Below, piece after piece: positions 44,546-52,232 of a stretch of DNA of 64,000 nt. Location of the stretch: the NCBI RefSeq assembly GCF_002925845.1, contig NZ_PDNI01000058.1, positions 124,001 through 188,000 of the forward strand, given 5' to 3'. The notes under the pieces were generated by a model. The model saw only the letters and a list, made by a program, of their open reading frames with translations, ran no database searches and was not told the DNA's origin. Position 1 is the first letter of the stretch; every line of letters starts with the position of its first letter. This DNA comes from Roseovarius nitratireducens (GTDB lineage Bacteria > Pseudomonadota > Alphaproteobacteria > Rhodobacterales > Rhodobacteraceae). Both the position numbers and the translations under genes were made by a program.

Positions 44546-45544
44546 ATGCCGACCCGGTTTCTCGTTTCTTTCGGACTGGCGCTGGGATGCGCCGCCCCAG
44601 GCATGGCCGCGCCGCAGGTGGCCACAGATATCGCACCGGTGCATTCGCTGGTGGCGCGGGTGATGGACGGGGTGGGCGAGCCCGCGCTGATCGTGCCGCC
44701 GGGCGCGTCGCCGCACGGCCATTCCATGCGCCCCTCCGAGGCGGCGGCGCTTGATCGCGCCGAGGTGGTGTTCTGGATGGGCGAGGGGCTGACACCGTGG
44801 CTGGCGGATTCGGTAGAGACGCTTGCGGGCGATGCGCATGTGGTCACGTTGCTGGGAGCGGGCAACTCGACGGTGCGGACTTTTCGCGAGGGGCTGACAT
44901 TCGCGGCGGCGGACGCGGACGGGCATGGCGATGATGAGCATGACGGGCACGGGCACGAGGAGGACGGGCACGAGGAGGACGGGCACGAGGAGGACGGGCA
45001 CGATGACCATGCCCACGCCCATGACGGCGCCGATCCGCATGCCTGGCTCGACCCGGCGAACGCGCGCGCCTGGCTTGACGTGATCGCGGCGGAACTGGCC
45101 GAGCACGACCCCGACAACGCCGCGCGCTACGCCGCCAACGCGGCACAGGCCGCGCAGGAGCTGGTCGCATTGGAGGACCGGATCGCCGCGCGCCTCGCGC
45201 CCGTGCAGGACACGCCCTACCTCGTCTACCACGACGCCTACCAGTATTTCGAAGCGCGATTCGGGCTGGCCCCCACCGGGGCGCTGGCGCTGGGCGACGC
45301 CGCCGATCCGGGGCCGGCGCGAATCGCCGCGCTGCGTGACATGGCACGGGAGGCGGGGATCGTCTGCGTATTCACCGAGCCGCAATTCGACGGCTCGCGG
45401 GTCTCGTCGGTGTTTGGCGATACTGCCCGCCACGGCGTGCTCGACCCGCTGGGAGGCCGCCACGCGCCGGGGCCCGCGCTCTATCCGGCTCTCATCGGGG
45501 ACATGGCCGGGGCGCTGGCGGAGTGCCTCGGCGCCGACGGCTGA
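44546..45544 (+). CDS. znuA: Zinc ABC transporter periplasmic binding protein
   Basis: A 332-residue precursor with a signal peptide ending near GMAA. Zinc ligands follow the ZnuA pattern: His in the TDIAPVHSLVARVM region, His57/His59 in GASPHGHSMRPS, and further His and Glu/Asp residues in the C-lobe (VYHDAYQYFEARF). A His-rich loop at about 126-160 (DGHGHEEDGHEEDGHEEDGH) captures extra zinc. The ATG at 44546 is 5 nt from GGAGG (44536-44540); the ATG at 44534 lies inside operator 2 and before that site. It is divergent from zur-znuCB. Confidence 0.94.
   Translation: MPTRFLVSFGLALGCAAPGMAAPQVATDIAPVHSLVARVMDGVGEPALIVPPGASPHGHSMRPSEAAALDRAEVVFWMGEGLTPWLADSVETLAGDAHVVTLLGAGNSTVRTFREGLTFAAADADGHGDDEHDGHGHEEDGHEEDGHEEDGHDDHAHAHDGADPHAWLDPANARAWLDVIAAELAEHDPDNAARYAANAAQAAQELVALEDRIAARLAPVQDTPYLVYHDAYQYFEARFGLAPTGALALGDAADPGPARIAALRDMAREAGIVCVFTEPQFDGSRVSSVFGDTARHGVLDPLGGRHAPGPALYPALIGDMAGALAECLGADG
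44951..44995 (+). repeat. Three exact 15-bp tandem repeats inside znuA
   Basis: GGGCACGAGGAGGAC is repeated at 44951, 44966 and 44981 and encodes GHEED three times in the His-rich loop. Exact DNA identity points to recent in-frame expansion. Confidence 0.85.
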
Positions 45545-45655
45545 CGGCACGTCGGAACGCCGCGTAAAACTTGCGCCGCGCCCCGTTCCCGCACATTCTG
45601 GCGTGCACGGGAGAGAGCCGTGCCGCCAGAGGCGCGGGAAAGGGAGGAAGAGGCC

Positions 45656-47539
45656 ATGACGTTCAGCTCGCGTCAGGACGCGCTTGCGATCGAGAAGGAG
45701 ATGCCGTGGGAGGCGCGCGAAACGCCCGCCACGCTGCACGAGATGCTGAGCGCCACGGCGCAGGCCTTTCCTGACCGTCCGGCACTGAGCTACCAGCTCA
45801 CATCGGGGCCCGCCGACAACGCGGTGACGCTGACATGGCGGCAGTTCCAGGAACAATGCTGCCAGGCGGCCAACCTGTTCCGCAGCCTCGGGATCGGCGA
45901 GCAGGACGTGGTGGCGCTGGTACTGCCCAACTGCGTCGAAACGGCGACCGCCACCATCGGCGGCGCGATCGCCGGGATCGTCAACCCGGTCAACCCGCTG
46001 CTGGAGCCCGAGCATATCGGTGCCATCCTGCGCGAGACCGGCGCCAAGGTCGTCGTGACGCTCAAGTCGTTTCCCAAGACGGACATCGCGCAGAAGACCG
46101 CCGAGGCGGTGCGCCATGCGCCGCAGGTCCACACCGTGCTCGAGATCGACCTCAACCGCTATCTCAGCCCGCCCAAGAGCTGGATCGTGCCACTGGTGCG
46201 CCCGAAAAACGCGGTTCACCATCATGCCGATGCGATGGATTTTCACAAGGCCCTGGCCGGGCAGCCGAAGGCGCTGACCTTTGCGGACAGCGCGGGCGAC
46301 CGGGTGGCGGCCTATTTCCACACCGGCGGCACCACCGGAATGCCCAAGGTCGCGCAGCACAAGTATTCCGGGCTGGTCTATAATGGCTGGCTCGGCCACA
46401 CGCTGCTCTTTTCCGAAGACGACAACGTGATGTGCCCGTTGCCGCTGTTTCACGTCTTTGCCTGCCACGTGATCCTGATGGCCTGCATCAAGTCGGGGGC
46501 GCATGTCGTCTTTCCCACGCCCGCGGGCTATCGCGGCGAGGGGGTATTCGACAATTTCTGGAAGCTGTGCGAGCGCTGGAAAATCAGCTTTGTCATCACC
46601 GTGCCCACCGCCGTCTCGGCGCTGATGCAGCGCAAGGTGGATGCCAATCTCTCGACCGTCAAGAACGCCTTTTCCGGCTCGGCGCCGATGCCGCTGGAGC
46701 TGTTCAATCGGTTCGAGAGGGCGACCGGCATGACCGTGATCGAGGGCTATGGCCTCACCGAGGCGACCTGCCTTGTGTCGTGCAACCCGCCCGCGGGCGA
46801 AAAGAAGGTGGGATCGGTCGGCGTGCCGTTTCCCTACACGGAGGTGCGCATCATCAAGGAAACCCCGGATGGCCCGGTCGAGTGCGAGGTCGACGAGGTG
46901 GGGGAGATCTGCGTCTCCAACCCCGGCGTCTTCACCGGCAACACCTATACCGAGGCCGAGAAGAACGCGAGCCTCTACTACCACGGCAAATACCTGCGTA
47001 CCGGCGATCTGGGGCGGCTCGATGCCGATGAGTACCTTTGGATAACGGGCCGCGCCAAGGACCTGATCATCCGCGGCGGCCACAATATCGACCCCGCCGA
47101 GATCGAGGAGGCGCTGATGACGCACCACGACGTGGCGATGGCCGGGGCCATCGGTCAGCCCGATGCCCACACGGGCGAGATGCCCTGCGCCTATGTCGAG
47201 CTGGTCGAGGGCGGCACCGCCACGGGCGAGGAGCTGCGCGAATACTGCAAGGTGCATGTCCACGAGCGCGCGGCGATCCCCAAACATGTCGAGGTGCTGG
47301 ACGAGTTGCCAAAGACCGCCGTCGGCAAGGTGTTCAAGCCCGACCTGCGCAAGCGCGCCATCACCCGCATCTATAACGCCGCGCTTGAGGAGGCGGGGAT
47401 CGCGGCGCAGGTGACCTCGGTCGTCGATGACAAGAAGCGCGGGCTGGTGGCGCAACTGACCCGCACCGGCGAGGTGGACGAAGAGGCGATGGGCCATGTG
47501 CTCGGCCGGTTCGTGCGGCCCTGGGAGTGGGCGGACTAG
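45656..47539 (+). CDS. AMP-forming acyl-CoA synthetase
   Basis: A 627-residue member of the ANL adenylate-forming family, activating a carboxylic acid, probably a fatty acid, to its CoA thioester. The AMP-binding P-loop is YFHTGGTTGMPKVAQHK; A5 is GYGLTEATC; A7/A8 are YLRTGDLGRLDADEYLWITG and RAKDLIIRGGHNIDPAEIE. The catalytic A10 lysine lies in LPKTAVGKVFK. The C-terminus is somewhat longer than in small acyl-CoA ligases. The ATG at 45656 has GGGAGGAAGAG upstream. It is monocistronic, convergent with the TetR remnant. Confidence 0.88.
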   Translation: MTFSSRQDALAIEKEMPWEARETPATLHEMLSATAQAFPDRPALSYQLTSGPADNAVTLTWRQFQEQCCQAANLFRSLGIGEQDVVALVLPNCVETATATIGGAIAGIVNPVNPLLEPEHIGAILRETGAKVVVTLKSFPKTDIAQKTAEAVRHAPQVHTVLEIDLNRYLSPPKSWIVPLVRPKNAVHHHADAMDFHKALAGQPKALTFADSAGDRVAAYFHTGGTTGMPKVAQHKYSGLVYNGWLGHTLLFSEDDNVMCPLPLFHVFACHVILMACIKSGAHVVFPTPAGYRGEGVFDNFWKLCERWKISFVITVPTAVSALMQRKVDANLSTVKNAFSGSAPMPLELFNRFERATGMTVIEGYGLTEATCLVSCNPPAGEKKVGSVGVPFPYTEVRIIKETPDGPVECEVDEVGEICVSNPGVFTGNTYTEAEKNASLYYHGKYLRTGDLGRLDADEYLWITGRAKDLIIRGGHNIDPAEIEEALMTHHDVAMAGAIGQPDAHTGEMPCAYVELVEGGTATGEELREYCKVHVHERAAIPKHVEVLDELPKTAVGKVFKPDLRKRAITRIYNAALEEAGIAAQVTSVVDDKKRGLVAQLTRTGEVDEEAMGHVLGRFVRPWEWAD

Positions 47540-47546
47540 GCGCGGC

Positions 47547-47747
47547 TCACGGCTTGCCTGACAGTGCAAGGTGGGCGAGGCGGGCGATTTCTGACAGGTA
47601 GCGCTCCTGCGACCAGCCGCAGAGGCGCGTGAGGTGTTCCCATGTCGGGATGGAAAGCAGCGTCCACAAAAGGTCGGTTGCCTCGGCCTCGTCCATGACG
47701 AGCGCGCGATCCTGCGCGAGCGCCGCGACGACCGCCAATGAGGCCAA
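47547..47747 (-). pseudogene. C-terminal remnant of a TetR-family regulator
   Basis: About 66 codons (from about 47747, no ribosome binding site) encode EATDLLWTLLSIPTWEHLT and LCGWSQERYLSEIARLAHLAL, which match the C-terminal helices of TetR/AcrR repressors. The DNA-binding half is missing: upstream in the same frame the leuA stop is reached within about 20 codons. The best reading is a deletion remnant. It could also be a short unrelated ORF. Confidence 0.5.
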
Positions 47748-47798
47748 GCGCGCGCCCGCTGGATTGCGCGGGCGCGCGGGATGGGCCGCAGCGCGGCC

Positions 47799-49391
47799 TT
47801 ATGAGACGTCCTTGTAGCTCACTTCGCGCTTGTCCGCGCCGGTCTTCTCGCGCCGCACGAGAAGCCGGTTGAGCGCGTGGACATAGGCCTTGGCCGAGGC
47901 CACGACCGTGTCGGTATCCGCCGACTGCCCGGTGACGATGCGGCCGTCTTCCTCCATCCGCACGCTCACGGTGGCCTGCGCGTCGGTGCCCTCGGTCACG
48001 GCGGCCACCTGGTAGAGTTGCAGCCGCGCATCGTGCGGAAACAGCGCCCTGACCGCGTTGAACGTGGCGTCCACCGGCCCGTCGCCGGTGGCCTCGGTGG
48101 ATTTCTCCTCGCCGTCGATCAGCATGGTGAGGGTTGCCTGTTGCGGGCCTTCGGTGCCGCACACCACCTGAAGCCGCTTGATCTGCAGGCGGTCGGTCTC
48201 GTCGTCGAGCCCGGCATTGACCAGTGCGATCAGGTCCTCGTCATAGACCTCCTTCTTGCGGTCGGCGAGTTCCTTGAACCGCACGAAGATGTCGCCCAGT
48301 TGGTTGTCGGCCAGGTCATAGCCCAGGTCATGCAGCTTGGCGCGCAGCGCGGCGCGGCCCGAATGCTTGCCCATCACGATATTGGTGGCGGCAAGGCCGA
48401 CATCCTCGGGGCGCATGATCTCGAAGGTCTCGGCGTTCTTGAGCATCCCGTCCTGGTGGATGCCCGATTCGTGGGCAAAGGCGTTCTTGCCGACGATGGC
48501 CTTGTTGGGCTGCACGGAAAAGCCCGAGACGGCGGCGACCCGGCGCGAGATGTGCATGATCTTGCGGGTATCGATGCCGGTCTCATAGGGCATGATGTCG
48601 CCGCGCACGCGCAGCGCCATCACCACCTCTTCCAGCGCGGTGTTGCCCGCGCGCTCGCCCAGCCCGTTGATCGTGCACTCGATCTGCCGCGCGCCGCCTG
48701 CGACCGCGGCGAGCGCGTTGGCCGTGGCCATGCCAAGGTCGTTGTGGCAATGGGTGGCGAACACCACCTCGTCGGCGCCCGGCACCGTTTCGATCAGGCG
48801 GCGGATGAGGTCCGCGCTCTCGACCGGCGCGGTATAGCCCACGGTGTCGGGGATGTTGATGGTGGTCGCGCCCGCCTTGATCGCGATTTCCACCACGCGG
48901 CACAGGTAATCCCATTCGGTGCGCGTGGCATCCATCGGCGACCATTGCACGTTGTCGCACAGGTTGCGGGCATGGGTCACCGTCTCGTGGATGCGTTCGG
49001 CCATCTGGTCCATGTCCAGATTGGGGATCGCGCGGTGCAGCGGCGAGGTGCCGATGAAGGTATGGATGCGCGGAGAGTTGGCGTGTTTCACCGCGTCCCA
49101 GCAGCGGTCGATATCCTTGAGGTTGGCGCGGGCGAGGCCGCAGATCGTGGCGTTCCTGGCCTGCTTGGCGATCTCGCTCACGGCGCGGAAATCGCCCTCC
49201 GAGGCGATGGGAAAACCCGCCTCGATGATATCGACGCCCATCTCGTCGAGCAGCCCGGCGATCTCGAGCTTTTCCTCGTGGGTCATGGTCGCGCCGGGGC
49301 TTTGCTCGCCGTCGCGCAGCGTGGTGTCGAAAATGACCACCCTGTCTTTTTTCGCCTCCGGCGAAACGCGGTCCTTGGCTGTATCAGTCAT
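47799..49391 (-). CDS. leuA: 2-isopropylmalate synthase
   Basis: A 530-residue enzyme condensing acetyl-CoA with 2-oxoisovalerate, the first step of leucine synthesis. [16 protein letters not shown] at the N-terminus and the metal-binding [12 protein letters not shown] are diagnostic. The C-terminal regulatory domain (about 390-520), which binds leucine for feedback inhibition, is complete. The ribosome binding site is weak (AAAGAGACCC). The upstream Leu-rich leader ORF and hairpin indicate attenuation control by leucine supply. The rest of the leu pathway is not in the window. Confidence 0.96.
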   Translation of the reverse strand: MTDTAKDRVSPEAKKDRVVIFDTTLRDGEQSPGATMTHEEKLEIAGLLDEMGVDIIEAGFPIASEGDFRAVSEIAKQARNATICGLARANLKDIDRCWDAVKHANSPRIHTFIGTSPLHRAIPNLDMDQMAERIHETVTHARNLCDNVQWSPMDATRTEWDYLCRVVEIAIKAGATTINIPDTVGYTAPVESADLIRRLIETVPGADEVVFATHCHNDLGMATANALAAVAGGARQIECTINGLGERAGNTALEEVVMALRVRGDIMPYETGIDTRKIMHISRRVAAVSGFSVQPNKAIVGKNAFAHESGIHQDGMLKNAETFEIMRPEDVGLAATNIVMGKHSGRAALRAKLHDLGYDLADNQLGDIFVRFKELADRKKEVYDEDLIALVNAGLDDETDRLQIKRLQVVCGTEGPQQATLTMLIDGEEKSTEATGDGPVDATFNAVRALFPHDARLQLYQVAAVTEGTDAQATVSVRMEEDGRIVTGQSADTDTVVASAKAYVHALNRLLVRREKTGADKREVSYKDVS

Positions 49392-49446
49392 GTCGGGTCT
49401 CTTTGTTCAATGATGTCCGTTGGCCTTGGGGCGCGGGGGTGCACAT

Positions 49447-49482
49447 CCTCTGAGCGCTCGCGCCGCGGGGCACGCTCAGAGG
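49447..49482 (-). promoter_or_regulatory. Hairpin at the end of the leuA leader ORF
   Basis: CCTCTGAGCG (49447-49456) and CGCTCAGAGG (49473-49482) form a perfect 10-bp stem. In the minus-strand RNA the 5' arm contains the last Leu codon context and the UGA stop of the leader ORF, so a ribosome reaching the stop would block the stem and one stalled on the Leu codons would allow it. No U-tract follows, so this is probably not the terminator itself. Confidence 0.6.
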
Positions 49483-49574
49483 CGGCTAAGCAGGAGAAGG
49501 CCGGGGAGCGCGCGCAGGCCATCGGCACGCGCCGGGGCGCGATGCGACATCCGGATATGGGCCTGCATCATCAT
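49476..49574 (-). CDS. Leu-rich leader peptide of leuA
   Basis: A 32-codon ORF starting with three consecutive ATG codons and ending ALPGLLLLSRL-stop, 85 nt before leuA. Six of its last twelve codons are Leu (CTC, CTT, CTC, CTG, CTT, CTC), four of them in a row, and the stop lies inside a stable hairpin. This is the layout of an amino-acid attenuator leader. A promoter (TATAGT) ends only 7 nt before the first ATG, so the message would be nearly leaderless, as known for trpL in Sinorhizobium. The peptide itself probably has no separate role. Confidence 0.65.
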   Translation of the reverse strand: MMMQAHIRMSHRAPARADGLRALPGLLLLSRL

Positions 49575-49581
49575 GGCGGTC

Positions 49582-49610
49582 ACTATAAGAGCGGGGCGCG
49601 CGGTTGAAAA
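49582..49610 (-). promoter_or_regulatory. Promoter of the leuA leader transcript
   Basis: On the minus strand TTTTCA (49610-49605) and TATAGT (49587-49582) are separated by 17 nt. The leader ATG starts 7 nt after the -10 box. Confidence 0.55.
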
Positions 49611-49670
49611 GCGTGAATTTGGCGGCGCGCGATGCTTGATGCGGGGGTGCGCCCGGCTAGCTCTGGCGAG

Positions 49671-50336
49671 ATGGACACCGCATTGATCATCGGCGCCTCG
49701 GGCGGGATCGGCGCTGCCGTGGCGCAGGCGCTTGGCGCGCGGGGCGTCGCGGTCACGGGGCTGTCGCGGTCGGGTGACGGGCTCGACGTGACCGACGAGG
49801 GCAGCGTGCGGGCGGCATTGGCGCGGCTTTCCGGTCCCTACGACCTGATCCTGGTGGCGACCGGCGCGCTGGAAATCGGCGGCGCGCGGCCCGAGAAGGC
49901 TTTGAAGCAAGTAACGGCACAGGCGATGGTGGACCAGTTCGTGCTCAATTGCGTGGGGCCGTCGCTGGTGCTCAAGCATGCCGTGGCGCTGCTGCCGCGC
50001 GACCGGCGCTCGGTCTTTGCCGCGCTGTCGGCGCGGGTGGGTTCGATCGGGGATAACGGCTTTGGCGGCTGGTACAGCTACCGCACCGCCAAGGCGGCGC
50101 TCAACCAGATGATCCACACCGGCGCGATCGAGCTCGCGCGCAGCCACCGCGAGGCCGTCTGCGTGGCGCTGCATCCCGGCACCGTGGCCACCCCGTTCAC
50201 CGAGAAGTATCTCGGGCGTCACCCGTCGGTGCCGCCGGAGGAGGCGGCGCAGAATCTGCTCGCGATGATCGGCGATCTCGTGCCCGGGGACAGCGGCCAA
50301 TTCTTTGACTGGCAGGGCAAGCCGGTGCCGTGGTGA
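49671..50336 (+). CDS. Short-chain dehydrogenase (C-factor/CsgA-like)
   Basis: A 221-residue SDR. The cofactor loop IIGASGGIGAAVAQ lies at the N-terminus, an NCVGPSL segment replaces the usual NxxG region, and the catalytic YSYRTAKAALN gives Tyr and Lys of YxxxK. HPGTVATPFT follows, as in CsgA-like members. The substrate is unknown. The ATG at 49671 has a weak GGCGAG site. Its TGA overlaps the GTG of the decayed photolyase gene, so the two were once an operon. Confidence 0.8.
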   Translation: MDTALIIGASGGIGAAVAQALGARGVAVTGLSRSGDGLDVTDEGSVRAALARLSGPYDLILVATGALEIGGARPEKALKQVTAQAMVDQFVLNCVGPSLVLKHAVALLPRDRRSVFAALSARVGSIGDNGFGGWYSYRTAKAALNQMIHTGAIELARSHREAVCVALHPGTVATPFTEKYLGRHPSVPPEEAAQNLLAMIGDLVPGDSGQFFDWQGKPVPW

Positions 50337-50642
50337 GCCGTCTTGTCCTGGTGCTAGGAGACCAGCTGAGCCACGATCTCTCCGCGTGGCGCGCGGCTGA
50401 CAAGGCTTCCGACGCGGTGGTGATGGCCCGAGGTGATGGAGGAGGGAAGCTACGTCCCCCACCACCCCAGGAAGATCGCGCTGGTGCTCTCGGCCGTGCG
50501 CCATCGCGACCGGTTCGGGTGCAATCTGCGGATGGGTCCGGTTTAGCGGAGATGGGACCGGATGGACCCGGAGCGCCACCAGGCCGCGCGCGACCGCGCT
50601 GCGGCAGTTCTGGCGCGGCTCGATGCGGGCGACGAGGTCTGA
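50333..50642 (+). pseudogene. Degraded cryptochrome/photolyase-family gene (FeS-BCP type)
   Basis: The N-terminus SRLVLVLGDQLSHDLSAW is that of bacterial (6-4)/FeS photolyase-like proteins. An extra C in the CCC run at 50427-50429 shifts the frame; correcting it gives EVMEEGSYVPHHPRKIALVL. Reading then passes directly into RHRDRFGCNLRM, the C-terminal family region, so about 400 residues are deleted in frame. A TAG at 50544-50546 replaces a tyrosine-like position, followed by RRWDRMDPERHQAARD to the normal stop. Only about 103 of an expected 500 or so codons remain. The GTG start overlaps the SDR stop by 4 nt. Confidence 0.8.
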
Positions 50643-52079
50643 CTATTCCGTGCGGGTGAGATTGTCGGTAAGCACGCCGTCCTCCCAGGTGCCGCTCGCC
50701 TCTTTCCCGCCGGCGTAGCGCATCGTGCCCTCGCCCTGCCGCTTGCCCGAGAGGAACATGCCCTCGTAGACATCGCCATTGGCATAGGTTGCCACGCCGC
50801 GCCCCGATATCTCGCCCTCGCGCCACTCGCCCTCGTAGCCGAAGCGGTCGTTCTCGGGCGTGTCGGGGTTGTCGGGGATGGTGATCTTGCCTTGCCCGTG
50901 GCGCTGGCCATCGACGAATTCCCCGTCGTAGATGGTCCCGTCGGGATAGGTGGCCGTGCCTTGCCCGTGGCGCTGCCCGTCGTTCCACTGGCCCTCGTAG
51001 CGATAGCCGTCGGGATAGGTCATCACGCCGTGGCCGTGGTTGCGCGCGTTCACGAACTCGCCCTCGTAGACCAGCCCGCTGGGATAGGTGGCGCGGCCCG
51101 TGCCCTCGATCACGCCGCCGACCCATTCGCCCTCGTAGGTCGAGCCGTCAGGGTAGGTGATCTTGCCCTGCCCGTTGGCGAGATCGTCGCGAAACTGACC
51201 CTCGTAGACCGAGCCGTCCGGATAGGTTACGCGACCGGTGCCGGATATCTTGCCGTTCTGCCACTCGCCCTCGTAGCGATAGCCGTCGGTGCCGGTGAAT
51301 ACCCCCTGACCGTGGCGCATGTCGTCCTTGAACTGACCCTCGTAGACATCGCCGTTGGCGTAGGTCACGCGGCCCTTGCCCTCGCGCTGACCAGCGACCA
51401 GATCGCCCTCGTAGACATCGCCGTTGGGCTGGATGAGCTTGCCGGTGCCGTCAATCTGGCCGTCCTTCCACGTCCCTTCGTAGATCAGCCCGTCGGGCAT
51501 GGTGAGCTTGCCCTCGCCCTCGCGTGCGCCGCGTTTGACCTCGCCTTCGTAAACCGCGCCGTCGGGATAGGTGATGGTGGCGCTTCCCTCCTTGACGCCG
51601 CGGACCCAGTCACCCTCGTAGCGATAGCCGTTCGGGCTTTCCATGCGGCCGGTGCCATGATGCATGGCATTGAGAAATCCACCCTCGTAGCGCACGCCAT
51701 TGGCATAGACCGCGACACCCTGGCCGGTGATCTCACCCTCGGCCCATTCGCCCTCGTATGTGCCGCCATCGGCAAACACGATCTTGCCCAGGCCGTGCGG
51801 CTTGCCGCGCGCGAATTCGCCCTCGTAGACCGAGCCGTTGGGAAAGCGCGCGACGCCCTCGCCGCGGATCTCGCCCTCGGCCCATTCGCCGGAATATTCA
51901 TACCCGTTGGGCAGCGTGTAGGTGCCGGTGCCGTGTTGCAGACCGTCCTTGAACGTTCCCTCGTATATGCCGCCGTCGTCGTATTGCTTGGTCCGCACCT
52001 CGTCGTCCTGCGCAAAGCCTGCATGGCCCGCGACGAGCGCGGCGGTCAGGATCGTCGTATGCATCACTATGCGTGTCAT
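50643..52079 (-). CDS. Exported MORN-repeat protein (about 18 repeats)
   Basis: A 478-residue precursor with a signal peptide ending near GFA/QDD. The rest is almost entirely 23-residue MORN repeats (YEGEWxxGxxxGxGxxxYPDG), about 18 copies from residue 33 to near 455. One unit (16th) carries a 10-residue insertion NPDTPENDRF. A short non-repeat C-terminus follows. Tandem MORN repeats form a long beta ribbon, and bacterial exported forms have no general known function. The start at 52079 has no strong ribosome binding site; ATG 52064 is an alternative. It lies between nadE (divergent) and the photolyase remnant (convergent). Confidence 0.85.
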   Translation of the reverse strand: MTRIVMHTTILTAALVAGHAGFAQDDEVRTKQYDDGGIYEGTFKDGLQHGTGTYTLPNGYEYSGEWAEGEIRGEGVARFPNGSVYEGEFARGKPHGLGKIVFADGGTYEGEWAEGEITGQGVAVYANGVRYEGGFLNAMHHGTGRMESPNGYRYEGDWVRGVKEGSATITYPDGAVYEGEVKRGAREGEGKLTMPDGLIYEGTWKDGQIDGTGKLIQPNGDVYEGDLVAGQREGKGRVTYANGDVYEGQFKDDMRHGQGVFTGTDGYRYEGEWQNGKISGTGRVTYPDGSVYEGQFRDDLANGQGKITYPDGSTYEGEWVGGVIEGTGRATYPSGLVYEGEFVNARNHGHGVMTYPDGYRYEGQWNDGQRHGQGTATYPDGTIYDGEFVDGQRHGQGKITIPDNPDTPENDRFGYEGEWREGEISGRGVATYANGDVYEGMFLSGKRQGEGTMRYAGGKEASGTWEDGVLTDNLTRTE

Positions 52080-52232
52080 GTCTGCCCCGATGCCTCTCGC
52101 CCGCCAGAAATGGCGGCAGGCGCTGCAAATCTAGATGAGCCCGCGGCATGTGACAACGGGATTCGGGCAATTCGGCTTTTCCTCGCGCCGCGATCTGCTA
52201 GATCATCAGGGCAAAGCGGCGAGGGGACGCGC

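Noticed and set aside
44315-47569. A 1084-codon minus-strand open frame opposite znuA and the acyl-CoA synthetase
   Set aside because: It is a GC-rich shadow of two well-supported plus-strand genes, has no recognisable domain, and overlaps the Zur operators and zur.
50892-52232. An N-terminal extension of NAD synthetase of about 450 residues
   Set aside because: It is antisense to the MORN repeats (periodic Val/Ala-rich text) and NadE starts normally at 52233.
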